From Paracoccus sanguinis (GTDB lineage Bacteria > Pseudomonadota > Alphaproteobacteria > Rhodobacterales > Rhodobacteraceae), in assembly GCF_900106665.1 (NCBI RefSeq), contig NZ_FNNA01000006.1:58129-122128 (forward strand): a DNA stretch of 64,000 nt, in the 5' to 3' direction. This document shows positions 50,058 through 57,917 of the stretch, piece by piece. The notes beneath the pieces were generated by a model. It was not told the DNA's origin and ran no database searches. It saw only the letters and a list, made by a program, of their open reading frames with translations. Positions within the stretch are counted from its first letter, which is position 1, and each line of letters begins with the position of its first letter. A program made the position numbers and the translations under genes.

Positions 50058-50909
50058 TCAGACGATCTCGGTGTAGGCGTCGACGATCCAGCCCTCGCGG
50101 CCGGCGTACTGGACGAGGCTCCAGGCCCGATCCCCGAAGGTCCCACCCCGGATGGCAGGGAGGACAGTCCCGTGCGGGATGGCGCCGACGACATTGTTCT
50201 CGAAGCTGGGCCAGCGACGCATGTTCAGCGTGTCGCCGGGGGCCTTGATCCGCAGCATGGTGGCGGTCGGCAGCAGCTCGGACCCCGCCTCGGCTAGCGC
50301 ATCAGCGGGATCGTCTCGGCCCAGTACCCGGGCACGCAGGCCCTCGATCGGGAACAGCGGGTTCGTGTCGACCTTGCGCCCGGGCGAGATGTACCAGTGG
50401 GTGGTGATGTCGCGCAGCGACGGCACGCCGGCGAACAGCGCGGTCAGCAGGTCGAGTACCGCCTCGATCTGCTCCGGCGTGTACGCCATCCACAGTCCGG
50501 ACCCGTGGGGTTTCGTCTCGACCCAGGCGAGGTTGTCCTTGTCGATGTCGAAGGTCTCGCCCCACCAGCTGATACCCTGGTACTTGCCCTTCTCGGCCAG
50601 CCTACCCGGGTTGACGATCTCGATGCCGATCGAGAAGTCGTTGCAGTCGCTGCGGCCGTGGAAGCTGCTCTTGCCGGCGTGAGCCGCGCGACGGTTCAGC
50701 GGCACCTGCTGCTCGATCGAGCCGTCACGCTCGACCACGAAGTGGACGCTGACCCCCGCCTTGTTGTCGCGCAGGTAGGCGGCGCTGTTGCCCTTCTCGA
50801 GCCGCCCGGCGGTGTCGTGCAGCACGACGATCTCGGGGGTGATCACTCCCCCGATGTTGCGGGCGGCCTTGTACGGCACACCCTCCATCCTCTGGTTCTT
50901 GACGCGCAT
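50058..50909 (-). CDS. N-acetylmuramoyl-L-alanine amidase (endolysin) with SH3-like C-terminus
   Basis: A 283-residue amidase_2/AmpD-type enzyme. Zinc-site residues appear in VVLHDTAG (H31), the AHAGKSSF block (H77 region) and HWYISPGRKVDTNPLF (His and Asp). After about residue 215 an SH3b-like domain follows (LRIKAPGDTLNMRRWPSFENNVVGAIPHGTVLPAI). It cuts the amide bond between muramic acid and the stem peptide at lysis. No signal peptide, so it needs the adjacent holin. It is the first late gene, 72 bases after the Mor-like gene. Confidence 0.9.
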   Translation of the reverse strand: MRVKNQRMEGVPYKAARNIGGVITPEIVVLHDTAGRLEKGNSAAYLRDNKAGVSVHFVVERDGSIEQQVPLNRRAAHAGKSSFHGRSDCNDFSIGIEIVNPGRLAEKGKYQGISWWGETFDIDKDNLAWVETKPHGSGLWMAYTPEQIEAVLDLLTALFAGVPSLRDITTHWYISPGRKVDTNPLFPIEGLRARVLGRDDPADALAEAGSELLPTATMLRIKAPGDTLNMRRWPSFENNVVGAIPHGTVLPAIRGGTFGDRAWSLVQYAGREGWIVDAYTEIV

Positions 50910-50962
50910 GAGTCGCTCCGGTTGTCCGGGCGACCCTACGGGCGAAGGATCAGGGGATCGGC

Positions 50963-50977
50963 GGGGAAGCAGTTCCC
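50963..50977. promoter_or_regulatory. Palindrome GGGGAA-N4-TTCCC upstream of the lysis genes
   Basis: GGGGAAGCAGTTCCC lies in the gap after the Mor-like gene, 54 bases before the amidase start. It matches the palindrome at 43842-43857 in both arms and in the 4-base spacing. It is a candidate activator or operator site for the late promoter. Confidence 0.5.
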
Positions 50978-50981
50978 GCGG

Positions 50982-51383
50982 TCAGAACAACGGCAACTGG
51001 TCGTCCGCGGCGGTGCGTTCGGCGCGAAGAGCGGCGCGCAGCATGACGACCCAGCGCCGGGTGACGCCATGAGCTCGCGCCAGATCATTCGCGCTGCGGG
51101 TCGGTTCGGTCAATCCCGCCTCGAGGATGTCGGCGACGAGCCGCGCGGATTTTGCCGACCGGGCGGTCGAGGTGTCGTTCGGGATGTCGATGTCCTCGCC
51201 AGCGAAGCGGGAGGCGAGCCACCTGGCCACGTCCGCCCCGACCTCACCCGCGAGCTTGGAGTTGCCGGCCGACGCCATGTGAGGGATCGGCCGGCGCTGA
51301 CCCCCGGCGTTGGCGACGAGCCGAAGCCGGGCCGGCAAACCCAGATCAGCCTCGAGCTCGTCGATCCAGCCAGCGGTCGTCAT
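50982..51383 (-). CDS. Mor-like transcriptional activator
   Basis: A 133-residue protein with the two-part Mor/C pattern: ARLRLVANAGGQRRPIPH and later VARWLASRFAGEDIDIPND repeat the GGxxxxIP block of the dimerisation domain, and ARSAKSARLVADILEAGLTEPTRSANDLARAHGVTRRWVVMLRAALRAE is a C-terminal helix-turn-helix. In Mu, Mor is the last early-region product and switches on the middle promoter for the late activator C. Here no separate C gene is seen, so this protein may activate the late genes directly. The call is by pattern and position. Confidence 0.65.
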   Translation of the reverse strand: MTTAGWIDELEADLGLPARLRLVANAGGQRRPIPHMASAGNSKLAGEVGADVARWLASRFAGEDIDIPNDTSTARSAKSARLVADILEAGLTEPTRSANDLARAHGVTRRWVVMLRAALRAERTAADDQLPLF

Positions 51384-51820
51384 CAGTCTCGCCCGTGATC
51401 ATGAGGGATGCCCGCGCGCCGGCACCAATCCTTGAGCGCACGGGTCACCGCGTTGATCTGCGCGGGCTCGCGCAAGCCGTCGACGTCGATCGGCTCAGCG
51501 CCCCAGGACGCGCCAAAGCGCGCGCGGATGAAGGCGTTGAGGCCGGACCGCCCAGGCTGGCGTGTCTCACCGGCATCCGAGAGCAGCCGCCACAGGACGT
51601 GGAGGTAGCGGACGTCAGCCCGCTCTGCCCGGGGACGCTGTCCAGCGGTCGGCCGGAAGCCCAGCCGCCGCAGCTCCTGGACCACGCCCTCCTGTTCGTT
51701 GCTGGTCATGAGCCGCAGAGAGCGCTTACCCGTCACGCGCTCATAGAGGTCGCGTCGATCGCCCTCGTCGGCGATCCCGACGGCCCGAAGCCCGGCATAG
51801 ATGGCTCGGACGGTGCTCAT
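51383..51820 (-). CDS. Mu gp16-like protein (DUF1018)
   Basis: A 145-residue DUF1018 protein: IYAGLRAVGIADEGDRRDLYERVTGKRSLRLMTSNEQEGVVQELRRLGF followed by RYLHVLWRLLSDAGETRQPGRSGLNAFIRARFG and a C-terminal ALKDWCRRAGIP. It belongs to the semi-essential early region of Mu-like phages, upstream of Mor. Function unknown. ATG 51820 overlaps the stop of the 61-residue gene (TGATG). Confidence 0.82.
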   Translation of the reverse strand: MSTVRAIYAGLRAVGIADEGDRRDLYERVTGKRSLRLMTSNEQEGVVQELRRLGFRPTAGQRPRAERADVRYLHVLWRLLSDAGETRQPGRSGLNAFIRARFGASWGAEPIDVDGLREPAQINAVTRALKDWCRRAGIPHDHGRD

Positions 51821-52005
51821 CACAGCCGCTCGAACTTGCGGTAGCTGGCCGCTTCGAGCCCGACGTCGCGTTGCGCCTCGAGCTGGTCGGCCTTGTCGCG
51901 CAGGGCGGAGATCGCCTCGTCCCAGCTGCATCCGCCCTGCAGCGCCGGCCGCAGGATGCGATCCAGCTCATGCCAGAACCACTTCGCGGACGACGACCGC
52001 TCCAT
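51820..52005 (-). CDS. Small early protein
   Basis: A 61-residue charged, helical protein (MERSSSAKWFWHELDRILRPALQGGCSWDEAISALRDKADQLEAQRDVGLEAASYRKFERL). One-base overlaps (TGATG) link it to the Gam gene and to the gp16-like gene, showing it is a real part of the early operon. No family recognised. Confidence 0.65.
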   Translation of the reverse strand: MERSSSAKWFWHELDRILRPALQGGCSWDEAISALRDKADQLEAQRDVGLEAASYRKFERL

Positions 52006-52532
52006 CAGGCTGCGCCCCTGAGGTCGGTCTCGTAGGGCTCGACCACGAAGTCTTCGCCGTCCGAGCCGATGCTCACGCCCTTGATCGCCGTGGCTGTCGC
52101 CCGGTCCTCGAGCATCGCGTCCTTGTTGACCTCGGTCTTGGTGCGCAGGAAGCGATCGCCGAGGCCGGCCTTGCGGATGGCCTCGATCACGTCCTCGATC
52201 TTCTTGAGCGTCACCTTGGCCGGCCGCAGCCGCCAGGAGACCTTGCCGGTCGAGAACTCGGCGTACTTGACCTTGCCCCCGGTGAGGCGCGCGCGGTTGA
52301 CCTCGCAGAACATCTGCAATCCCTCGGTCAGCGCGGCGATCCTGGTGTTGATGGGGGCGACGAGGGCGCCGTAACGCTCCTGAAGGGCCGCGATCTGGTC
52401 ATTCATCTCGGCCTGCAACCGCAGCGCCTCTCGCTGACGATCGCCGATCTCGCGGATCGCCTCGCGCGCCTCGGTGTCGTCGGCAGGGATCGGCAGGGCC
52501 GGCACCGCCTTCGTCTTCACTTTCTTCGCCAT
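52005..52532 (-). CDS. Host-nuclease inhibitor Gam family protein
   Basis: A 175-residue Mu Gam homologue: a long coiled coil (IREIGDRQREALRLQAEMNDQIAALQERYGALVAPINTRIAALTEGLQMFCEVNRARLTGG) followed by KVKYAEFSTGKVSWRLRPAKVTLKKIEDVIEAIRKAGLGDRFLRTKTEVNKDAML. Gam is Ku-like; it binds double-strand ends and protects injected phage DNA from RecBCD/AddAB. Two adjacent ATGs exist; AAGGAG is six bases before the second (52532). Confidence 0.9.
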   Translation of the reverse strand: MAKKVKTKAVPALPIPADDTEAREAIREIGDRQREALRLQAEMNDQIAALQERYGALVAPINTRIAALTEGLQMFCEVNRARLTGGKVKYAEFSTGKVSWRLRPAKVTLKKIEDVIEAIRKAGLGDRFLRTKTEVNKDAMLEDRATATAIKGVSIGSDGEDFVVEPYETDLRGAA

Positions 52533-52549
52533 CATCGTCTCCTTCGGGG

Positions 52550-52834
52550 TCAAGCGTCGTGCCGGGCGTGGCCGGTCAGGGCGAGCAGCTCCTCGGCACC
52601 CTCGGTCAGCTCGGCGATCAGCATGTGCAGGGTGGCGCGCGGCCGGTCTGTCTCGATTGACATCCCCACCAGCACCAGCTGCACAGCCTCGTGCAGCGCA
52701 GCGCGCAGCCCTCTGTCGTCGGCCGCGGCCATGGCGAGGCGCGCACCGGCCTCCATCACCGCCGGCCCGAACTCCGGGTGCTCGGGATCGCCTGGCAGCG
52801 ACAGCACGCGCTGCATGTCGTCGACGGTCATCAT
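52550..52834 (-). CDS. Small early protein
   Basis: A 94-residue helical protein (MTVDDMQRVLSLPGDPEHPEFGPAVMEAGARLAMAAADDRGLRAALHEAVQLVLVGMSIETDRPRATLHMLIAELTEGAEELLALTG). GGAGG lies seven bases before the ATG at 52834, and it overlaps the upstream zinc-finger-type gene by 4 bases. The function is unknown. Confidence 0.65.
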   Translation of the reverse strand: MMTVDDMQRVLSLPGDPEHPEFGPAVMEAGARLAMAAADDRGLRAALHEAVQLVLVGMSIETDRPRATLHMLIAELTEGAEELLALTGHARHDA

Positions 52835-53208
52835 TCGATCTCCTCCTTGCGATAGCGGCCGCACCCGCGGCAGGCGCGGAACATGCGAGCGTTCTGGTTG
52901 TTGCCGGTCCGGAGCCGGTCGGCTCGCAGCTGCCAGCGGCGGCAGGCCAGCGGGGCGATATCCCCCAGCACCGGGCAGGCGATCGTCTGGCGTTCGAACT
53001 CGCCCCGGCAGATCTCGGCAATACGCTCGACGTCTCCGGGGTACTTGTTGGCCAGTACCGACGAGACGAGGGACGCACTCACGCCGAGCCGCTGGGCCAC
53101 GCGGTTCTGGCTCGCCTTCGCGCAGGCCTCTGCAAGCGCGATCACCCAGCTCGGGACGTTCGCGCCCCAGGCGGCACGGGCCTTGGCGACGTGATCGACC
53201 GGGCTCAT
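52831..53208 (-). CDS. Early phage helix-turn-helix protein with cysteine motif
   Basis: A 125-residue protein with a Cro/lambda-like helix-turn-helix (SQNRVAQRLGVSASLVSSVLANKYPGDVERIAEICRGEF, about 33-70) and a C-terminal part with spaced cysteines (IACPVLG, LACRRW, FRACRGCGRYRKEE) that may bind zinc. Such proteins occur between MuB and Gam in B3/RcapMu-like phages. It may modulate early transcription; no target can be named. Overlaps both neighbours by 4 bases. Confidence 0.65.
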   Translation of the reverse strand: MSPVDHVAKARAAWGANVPSWVIALAEACAKASQNRVAQRLGVSASLVSSVLANKYPGDVERIAEICRGEFERQTIACPVLGDIAPLACRRWQLRADRLRTGNNQNARMFRACRGCGRYRKEEIE

Positions 53209-53774
53209 GGGCGGACCCGACGCTCGAGGACGCGGAACGAGCCCTCGTTGGGGTCGTAAATGGCCGGCACCCGCACGAGCCGGGGCGGGAACGGCCCCGG
53301 TCGACCCTTGATGGTGTAGACGGCGGCGCGGTGCCCGGGGCGGCCCTTGGAAGCCACCGCGAGGTATCCCGCTTCCGCGAGCGTCGAGCAGTACTTCTGG
53401 ATGTCGGCGACGGTCAGCGGCGTCGCATCGGTATTGGCTGTCAGATGGACGTCAGCCGCCGCGAACCGGCGCAGCGTCCGCATCGTGCGCCACATCGCAA
53501 ATTCGGGCCGACGGCTCTCCCGGGCGTAGACCGACTGATCGTCGGTCGGCGGCGCGCTGGCCTTCCAGACCGTCGTCTGGCCCTCCTGCCCGGCCTCGGC
53601 GATCAACCCCTCAGCCTGCCACTCGCGGATCACCTTGCGGGCCCATTCGGGCGACATGCCCGTGGCCGTCGCCAGCTCGGTCGCCGTGAAGCCGTCACGG
53701 TCAGCGACCTGCAGCCATGCTGCCTGCCGCTGCTCGTCGGCCAGCGCAGTCTTCTTTGCGCCCTGCCCGCTCAT
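53205..53774 (-). CDS. Tandem winged-helix phage protein
   Basis: A 189-residue protein with two helix-turn-helix-like units: DRDGFTATELATATGMSPEWARKVIREWQAEGLIAEAGQEGQTTVWKA (about 25-72) and PLTVADIQKYCSTLAEAGYLAVASKGRPGHRAAVYTIK (about 118-155). It is translated with MuB (4-base overlap) and probably binds DNA. It could be a replication accessory or regulator of the transposition operon. No direct Mu counterpart was recognised. Confidence 0.65.
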   Translation of the reverse strand: MSGQGAKKTALADEQRQAAWLQVADRDGFTATELATATGMSPEWARKVIREWQAEGLIAEAGQEGQTTVWKASAPPTDDQSVYARESRRPEFAMWRTMRTLRRFAAADVHLTANTDATPLTVADIQKYCSTLAEAGYLAVASKGRPGHRAAVYTIKGRPGPFPPRLVRVPAIYDPNEGSFRVLERRVRP

Positions 53775-54514
53775 GCCGCGTACCCCCGGGCAAGCGGCGC
53801 GTCGCCAGTGTAGAACGGCATGTTGCCCCAGTCGGCCATGCCGACGCGGTCGCGTCCGATGCGACGGCTGATCTCGTCGACCTCGTCGAGGTTGACCACC
53901 AGCCGCCTGGCGCTCCCGTTGCTGTTGACCTTGATCGCCTTGACCAGTTCCGGCTCGATGTCGATGCCCGGAGCCCGGATCGTGCGCAGGAGCTCGAAGT
54001 CCCTGTCGTCGGCCAACTCCGCCGAGACCCACGACCTGATGCGCCCATGGACCCGCTCCCACCGCTTCAGCTTCTGCGGCAGCAGCTCCTCTCCGATGAG
54101 GATGACCGGAACCTCGGACATCTCGTAGAGGTCGCGGACGATCTCGATCATCCCCTTCTTGACCAAGAAATCCGCCTCGTCGATCAGCAGCGGCAGGCTG
54201 TCGGCCGCGAGTGCCTCGGCGATCCGGTCGACCATGTCTGCGGCGGTGCCGCGGGCGGGCAAGCCGAGCTCGTCGAGGATCGCCTCGCAGAGCCGCTTGT
54301 GCGTCCAGACGCTCTTCATCTGGACGTGGACCGCGCGCGTGGAGTTCACCGCGAACGACGAGGCCATGGACTTCCCGAGGCCCGAGAAGCCGTAGAAGCA
54401 GCCCATCCCGGGGACACCGTCGCCCCGGTTCTGCAACCTGTCGATCAGCGCCAGCATCCGGCTCACGTTGCGAAGCGGCGCCAAGGTCTTTTTTTCTTCT
54501 CTCTGCTCTGTCAT
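53771..54514 (-). CDS. MuB-like AAA+ ATPase (transposition target selector)
   Basis: A 247-residue AAA+ protein: Walker A GFSGLGKS (42-49), Walker B LPLLIDEADFL (107-117), sensor region SEVPVILIGEELLPQKLKRWERVHGRI. In Mu-like phages MuB coats target DNA, recruits and activates the transposase and gives target immunity. The second ATG (54514) is chosen over 54526 since GGAGG lies five bases before it. It is shorter than Mu B (312) because it lacks the N-terminal DNA-binding extension, as in B3-like phages. Confidence 0.9.
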   Translation of the reverse strand: MTEQREEKKTLAPLRNVSRMLALIDRLQNRGDGVPGMGCFYGFSGLGKSMASSFAVNSTRAVHVQMKSVWTHKRLCEAILDELGLPARGTAADMVDRIAEALAADSLPLLIDEADFLVKKGMIEIVRDLYEMSEVPVILIGEELLPQKLKRWERVHGRIRSWVSAELADDRDFELLRTIRAPGIDIEPELVKAIKVNSNGSARRLVVNLDEVDEISRRIGRDRVGMADWGNMPFYTGDAPLARGYAA

Positions 54515-54573
54515 CCTTGCCTCCATCGTTCAGTCGATCGGCGCGGTTGGCCTGTGAAATCAGCCGCGCCGCC

Positions 54574-56682
54574 TTATCCCCGCAGTCCCTGCCCAAGTTG
54601 CTCGGCGAGCAGCTTCTGCGCCCGGTAGTCGGGATGCGTCTGGTAGCCGCGCAGCCAGCGCGCCTGGTCTGCGGTCAGTGCCTCGCCGCGGGCGAGCGAC
54701 GCCTCGAACTCCAGCGCCCGTGCGAACAGGTCACGCTCGTCCTCGACACGCGCGCCGCGCGCCGAGCGGTGGCGCGTGAGAGAGGTCACCACCTCCTCCA
54801 CGGGCCGATCGTCCTCTGCCGCTACCCGGCTGACGCGCGCAGCGCGCTTGTGGGGGGCCGGCATCTCCACCACCCGGGCCGGCGGCGGCGCCGGCGCCGG
54901 GGGCATCGCCCCCATCGCGCCGGCAGCGACCTCGGCGGCGTTCAGGCGGCGATGAGCCTCCAGCTGCGCCCGCGTCGCCTTCGTGAAGTTGGTCCGGGCC
55001 CGCTTGATCTCCTTCGCGCCCTCGGCGCTGAAGAACCCGACCTTCTCCTGGCACGGCGCGAAACCGAGGTAGGCGCCGGACAGGGCGTAGATGTGCAGCC
55101 CGTCCCACAGCGCATCTGCGTCGAACCGCGCCACCACGGTCGCGCCCAGGTGCTCGTGCAGCCACTCGTCGAAATAGGCGTTGCCCATGAAGCTGATGCG
55201 GCCGTTGGTGCGACTGACCGAGACGCCCCGCGCGCCCATCAGCCACAGCCGCCGCTGCTCTGCCGTGGCCTTGCGGATCGGCGCGCGGGCATAGCTCTCG
55301 GCAAACACGTCGTCGAAGGACCGGCCGAAGGCCACCTCGGTCCGGCGGTCCGGCCGGGCGTTGTGCGCAGCGATCTCTGCATCGACGAGCGCCCGGAACT
55401 CCTCGAACTCGAGCGCGCGGCTGGCGTAGTTCTCGGGCTTCGCGTCCGGGCTGTTGCCGGTGTAGGCGCCCTCACAGGCGGGGTGCTTGGCGACCCGGTC
55501 GCAGAGGTCGCGGAACGCCCGTTCAATGGGCTTTGACTGGCCGCTGTACGGGGTGGCCCAATGGACCTCGCAGCCGAGCGTGGTGAGCAGCCCGGGGATG
55601 TCCTCTTCGGTCACCTTGAACCGGAACCGGGTCGGGGTGCCGCCGGTGATGGTCTTGGCCGCGAACTCGCGCCCGTTGTCGAGCAGCGCATGTTTTGGGA
55701 TGCCCCAGTGCTCGATCAGGTCGCCCAGGCAGAGCTGAACGGTCTGGCTGTTGGCGCTGTGGCTGAGCCGCCAGGCGAGGATCTTGCCCGAGAACAGATC
55801 CTGGAAGGCGACCATCTGCGGACGGACCACCTGCTCGCCGTCGGGCGTCTGCATGCGCACGAACACGTCGAAGCGGTGATAGTCGCCGCAGATCGCCTCG
55901 AGGGCGTGGAGCCCCGAGCGATCCCGGATCTGGGCAGGATAGAGCCGCTTGAGCGCGTCAACGCCCTTGCGCGCCAGAACCTCCATCGCCGTCGAGGTGG
56001 TCCGCTGGTACCAGCGTCGCGCCGTGTGGAGCGCCGGCACCGGCACGCCCTCCTTCGCGGCCCAGCGCCGGGTCCGCTCGTAGCACGAGGTGAAGCTCGG
56101 CTGCGCGAGGCGCAGATAGTCGGATTTCAGGCGGTCACCGAAATCGGGATCGACGATCACCGTCCCGCCGGTCGGACCGCGGCGGTGACGCGGAGCCAGA
56201 TAGGCCAGCCAGTCCTCGGGCGGGATGCCCCGCACCATGTCCAGCCAGTTCCAGATCGATCGCGCAGATACGTCGTGGCGCTTGGCGATGTCGCGCACGG
56301 CTGCATCCCGACGACTTCCGCTGCGGACCAGCGCCTCGACGACCTGAACCACCTCAAGCCGCTGCCGCGCCCGCGCGGCGGCCTGTTCGCCCAGCTGCTC
56401 GAACTCCGCCCAGACTTCGTCCCGCGCGCGGACAGGTTTCACGACCTCTTCGGCGCCAGTGATGGCCAAACGCACCCGCGCCCGCGCGGGCAGCACCGAC
56501 CAGTGGTACTCCAGGCCGCCGCCTCGCGCGGCCCGCTTTCTGGACTTGCCGGGCGCATTGGCCCAGCCCAGCCGCAGCGCCATGTCGTTGACCCGGCGTT
56601 TGGTGGTCGGCAGGTCGGGCAGGCCGGACGCCGCCAACTCTGCCGCCGTCCACCACTCCTGCGGGGGTCCGCTGCGGCTCAT
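54574..56682 (-). CDS. MuA-type DDE transposase
   Basis: A 702-residue transposase. Domains: an N-terminal MuA DNA-binding winged helix (EWWTAAELAASGLPDLPTTKRRVNDMALRLGW, 9-40), further end-binding helices to about 240, the rve/DDE core with D267 (AICGDYHRFDVFV), D335 (LLDNGREF) and E387 (GQSKPIERAFRD), then the Mu-transposase C-terminal barrel. These positions nearly equal those of Mu A (269, 336, 392). The final 100 residues are variable and may contact MuB. It integrates and replicates the phage by transposition. ATG overlaps the ParB-like stop by 4 bases. Confidence 0.95.
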   Translation of the reverse strand: MSRSGPPQEWWTAAELAASGLPDLPTTKRRVNDMALRLGWANAPGKSRKRAARGGGLEYHWSVLPARARVRLAITGAEEVVKPVRARDEVWAEFEQLGEQAAARARQRLEVVQVVEALVRSGSRRDAAVRDIAKRHDVSARSIWNWLDMVRGIPPEDWLAYLAPRHRRGPTGGTVIVDPDFGDRLKSDYLRLAQPSFTSCYERTRRWAAKEGVPVPALHTARRWYQRTTSTAMEVLARKGVDALKRLYPAQIRDRSGLHALEAICGDYHRFDVFVRMQTPDGEQVVRPQMVAFQDLFSGKILAWRLSHSANSQTVQLCLGDLIEHWGIPKHALLDNGREFAAKTITGGTPTRFRFKVTEEDIPGLLTTLGCEVHWATPYSGQSKPIERAFRDLCDRVAKHPACEGAYTGNSPDAKPENYASRALEFEEFRALVDAEIAAHNARPDRRTEVAFGRSFDDVFAESYARAPIRKATAEQRRLWLMGARGVSVSRTNGRISFMGNAYFDEWLHEHLGATVVARFDADALWDGLHIYALSGAYLGFAPCQEKVGFFSAEGAKEIKRARTNFTKATRAQLEAHRRLNAAEVAAGAMGAMPPAPAPPPARVVEMPAPHKRAARVSRVAAEDDRPVEEVVTSLTRHRSARGARVEDERDLFARALEFEASLARGEALTADQARWLRGYQTHPDYRAQKLLAEQLGQGLRG

Positions 56683-57602
56683 TCTCCGGCACCCCCGTCA
56701 AACGGCAGCGCACGGTTCAGGAAGAACGCCTTGTCGCCGTGCCTCACGCTTTCCTCGGCGACCAGGACAGCCAGTTCGTCGAAGTTCGCTGCGACGAAGC
56801 GACGGCGGGCAGCCTTGCTGGTTCGTGCCCACCGGTCATGCAGCGCCGCGAACTCGGCATCCTCGGGGGACACGGGAGCCGGCGGGTTCTCGCGGTGGAA
56901 CCATGCCTTGCGGGCCGCCGCCGCGCTTTTGGCCTCGCCGGTCGCCAGCTGACGCACCACCTCGTAGCGCTCGGGCGCCTCGCCGATGGCGCTGATCGCC
57001 TGCAGATCGGCCAGCGTGACCGGACGCGGCGCCAGCCGCAGCTGCTGCACCTCGTCGGGTCCGAGCCGGGCGCCCGCCGCGGTCATCCGCCGGACATGGC
57101 GCTCGGACAGGCCGAACTTCTCGGCGGTGCTGCCTACAAAACTAGCAACGGACATCATGTCCGCCGCTGAACCTTGACGCGCAAGGCCGCCGGCGACACC
57201 CGCCCTCGTCTCCGGGTGCAGCCGCTCGTAGACCGCCTTCCGCGTCGCCAGGAACACCGCCGTGTCGAGCGCATTCAGCTCCGCGCCCGCCAGGTTGCCG
57301 TCGATCTCCATCAGCGCCGCCTGGTCGCCCGTGCATTCGAACACCCGCACCGGGACTTCGCCGTGACCGAGCCGTCGCGCCGCCTCGAGCCGGTGCGCGC
57401 CATCCAGAAGCTCGTAGACCAGCCCGCTGCCCTGCACCTGCCGCTGCCGCACCGTCAGCGGCGTCACGATCTGGCCCAGCTCGCCCACCGAGGCGAGGAT
57501 CGCCTCGACCCCGGCCTCGCTGACGGGGCGCAGGCGACGATCGGCGCGGATCTCCGCGACCGGAAGGGTGGTCTTGCTCTGGATCAGGGTCGGCTCGGGC
57601 AT
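56679..57602 (-). CDS. ParB/RepB/Spo0J-like protein of the early operon
   Basis: A 307-residue protein. The ParB N-terminal domain is plain: LPVAEIRADRRLRPVSEAGVEAILASVGELGQIVTPLTVR, then LLDGAHRLEAARRLGHGEVPVRVFE (the GxHRxxA box) and a helix-turn-helix-like middle (STAEKFGLSERHVRRMTAAG). Proteins of this kind precede the transposase in B3/D3112/RcapMu-like phages but not in Mu itself. They may bind DNA and hydrolyse CTP as ParB does; their use in a phage integrated by transposition is unclear. It overlaps MuA by 4 bases. Confidence 0.85.
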   Translation of the reverse strand: MPEPTLIQSKTTLPVAEIRADRRLRPVSEAGVEAILASVGELGQIVTPLTVRQRQVQGSGLVYELLDGAHRLEAARRLGHGEVPVRVFECTGDQAALMEIDGNLAGAELNALDTAVFLATRKAVYERLHPETRAGVAGGLARQGSAADMMSVASFVGSTAEKFGLSERHVRRMTAAGARLGPDEVQQLRLAPRPVTLADLQAISAIGEAPERYEVVRQLATGEAKSAAAARKAWFHRENPPAPVSPEDAEFAALHDRWARTSKAARRRFVAANFDELAVLVAEESVRHGDKAFFLNRALPFDGGAGE

Positions 57603-57629
57603 GATCGTCTCGCGTGGTCTCGTTGAATG

Positions 57630-57917
57630 TCAGCTGCGCCGCCCGAAGCGGGCTTTGCCGGGAGAAGGCCCCCAGGCATCATGGTCGGCCGTCTGGCGGC
57701 GGCACTCTGTGCACAGGCGGTTGTGGATGCCTTCGCTGCGGAAAACCCGGCGGCAGCACATGCAGGGGCGTTCCTTGGCGCGATCATGCGGGGCACGGGT
57801 CAGCGCATCGGCCTTGGCCTCTGCGCGATCGCGGTGTGCGTACCGCGCCGCGACGTATCCCGAGGGGTCGAGCACCTTGTAGGTGCCGTCCTCGCGCCGG
57901 ACCGAAAATCCGCTCAC
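57630..57917 (-). CDS. Small zinc-ribbon-type early protein
   Basis: A 95-residue protein. The first 50 residues are a small alpha/beta part (FSVRREDGTYKVLDPSGYVAARYAHRDRAEAKADALTRA); then CMCCRRVFRSEGIHNRLCTECRR places two CxxC pairs (C53/C55-C56 and C70/C73 approximately) that should bind zinc. Such small proteins are frequent early in Rhodobacteraceae phages. The stop is 27 bases before the ParB-like gene. Function unknown. Confidence 0.7.
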   Translation of the reverse strand: MSGFSVRREDGTYKVLDPSGYVAARYAHRDRAEAKADALTRAPHDRAKERPCMCCRRVFRSEGIHNRLCTECRRQTADHDAWGPSPGKARFGRRS

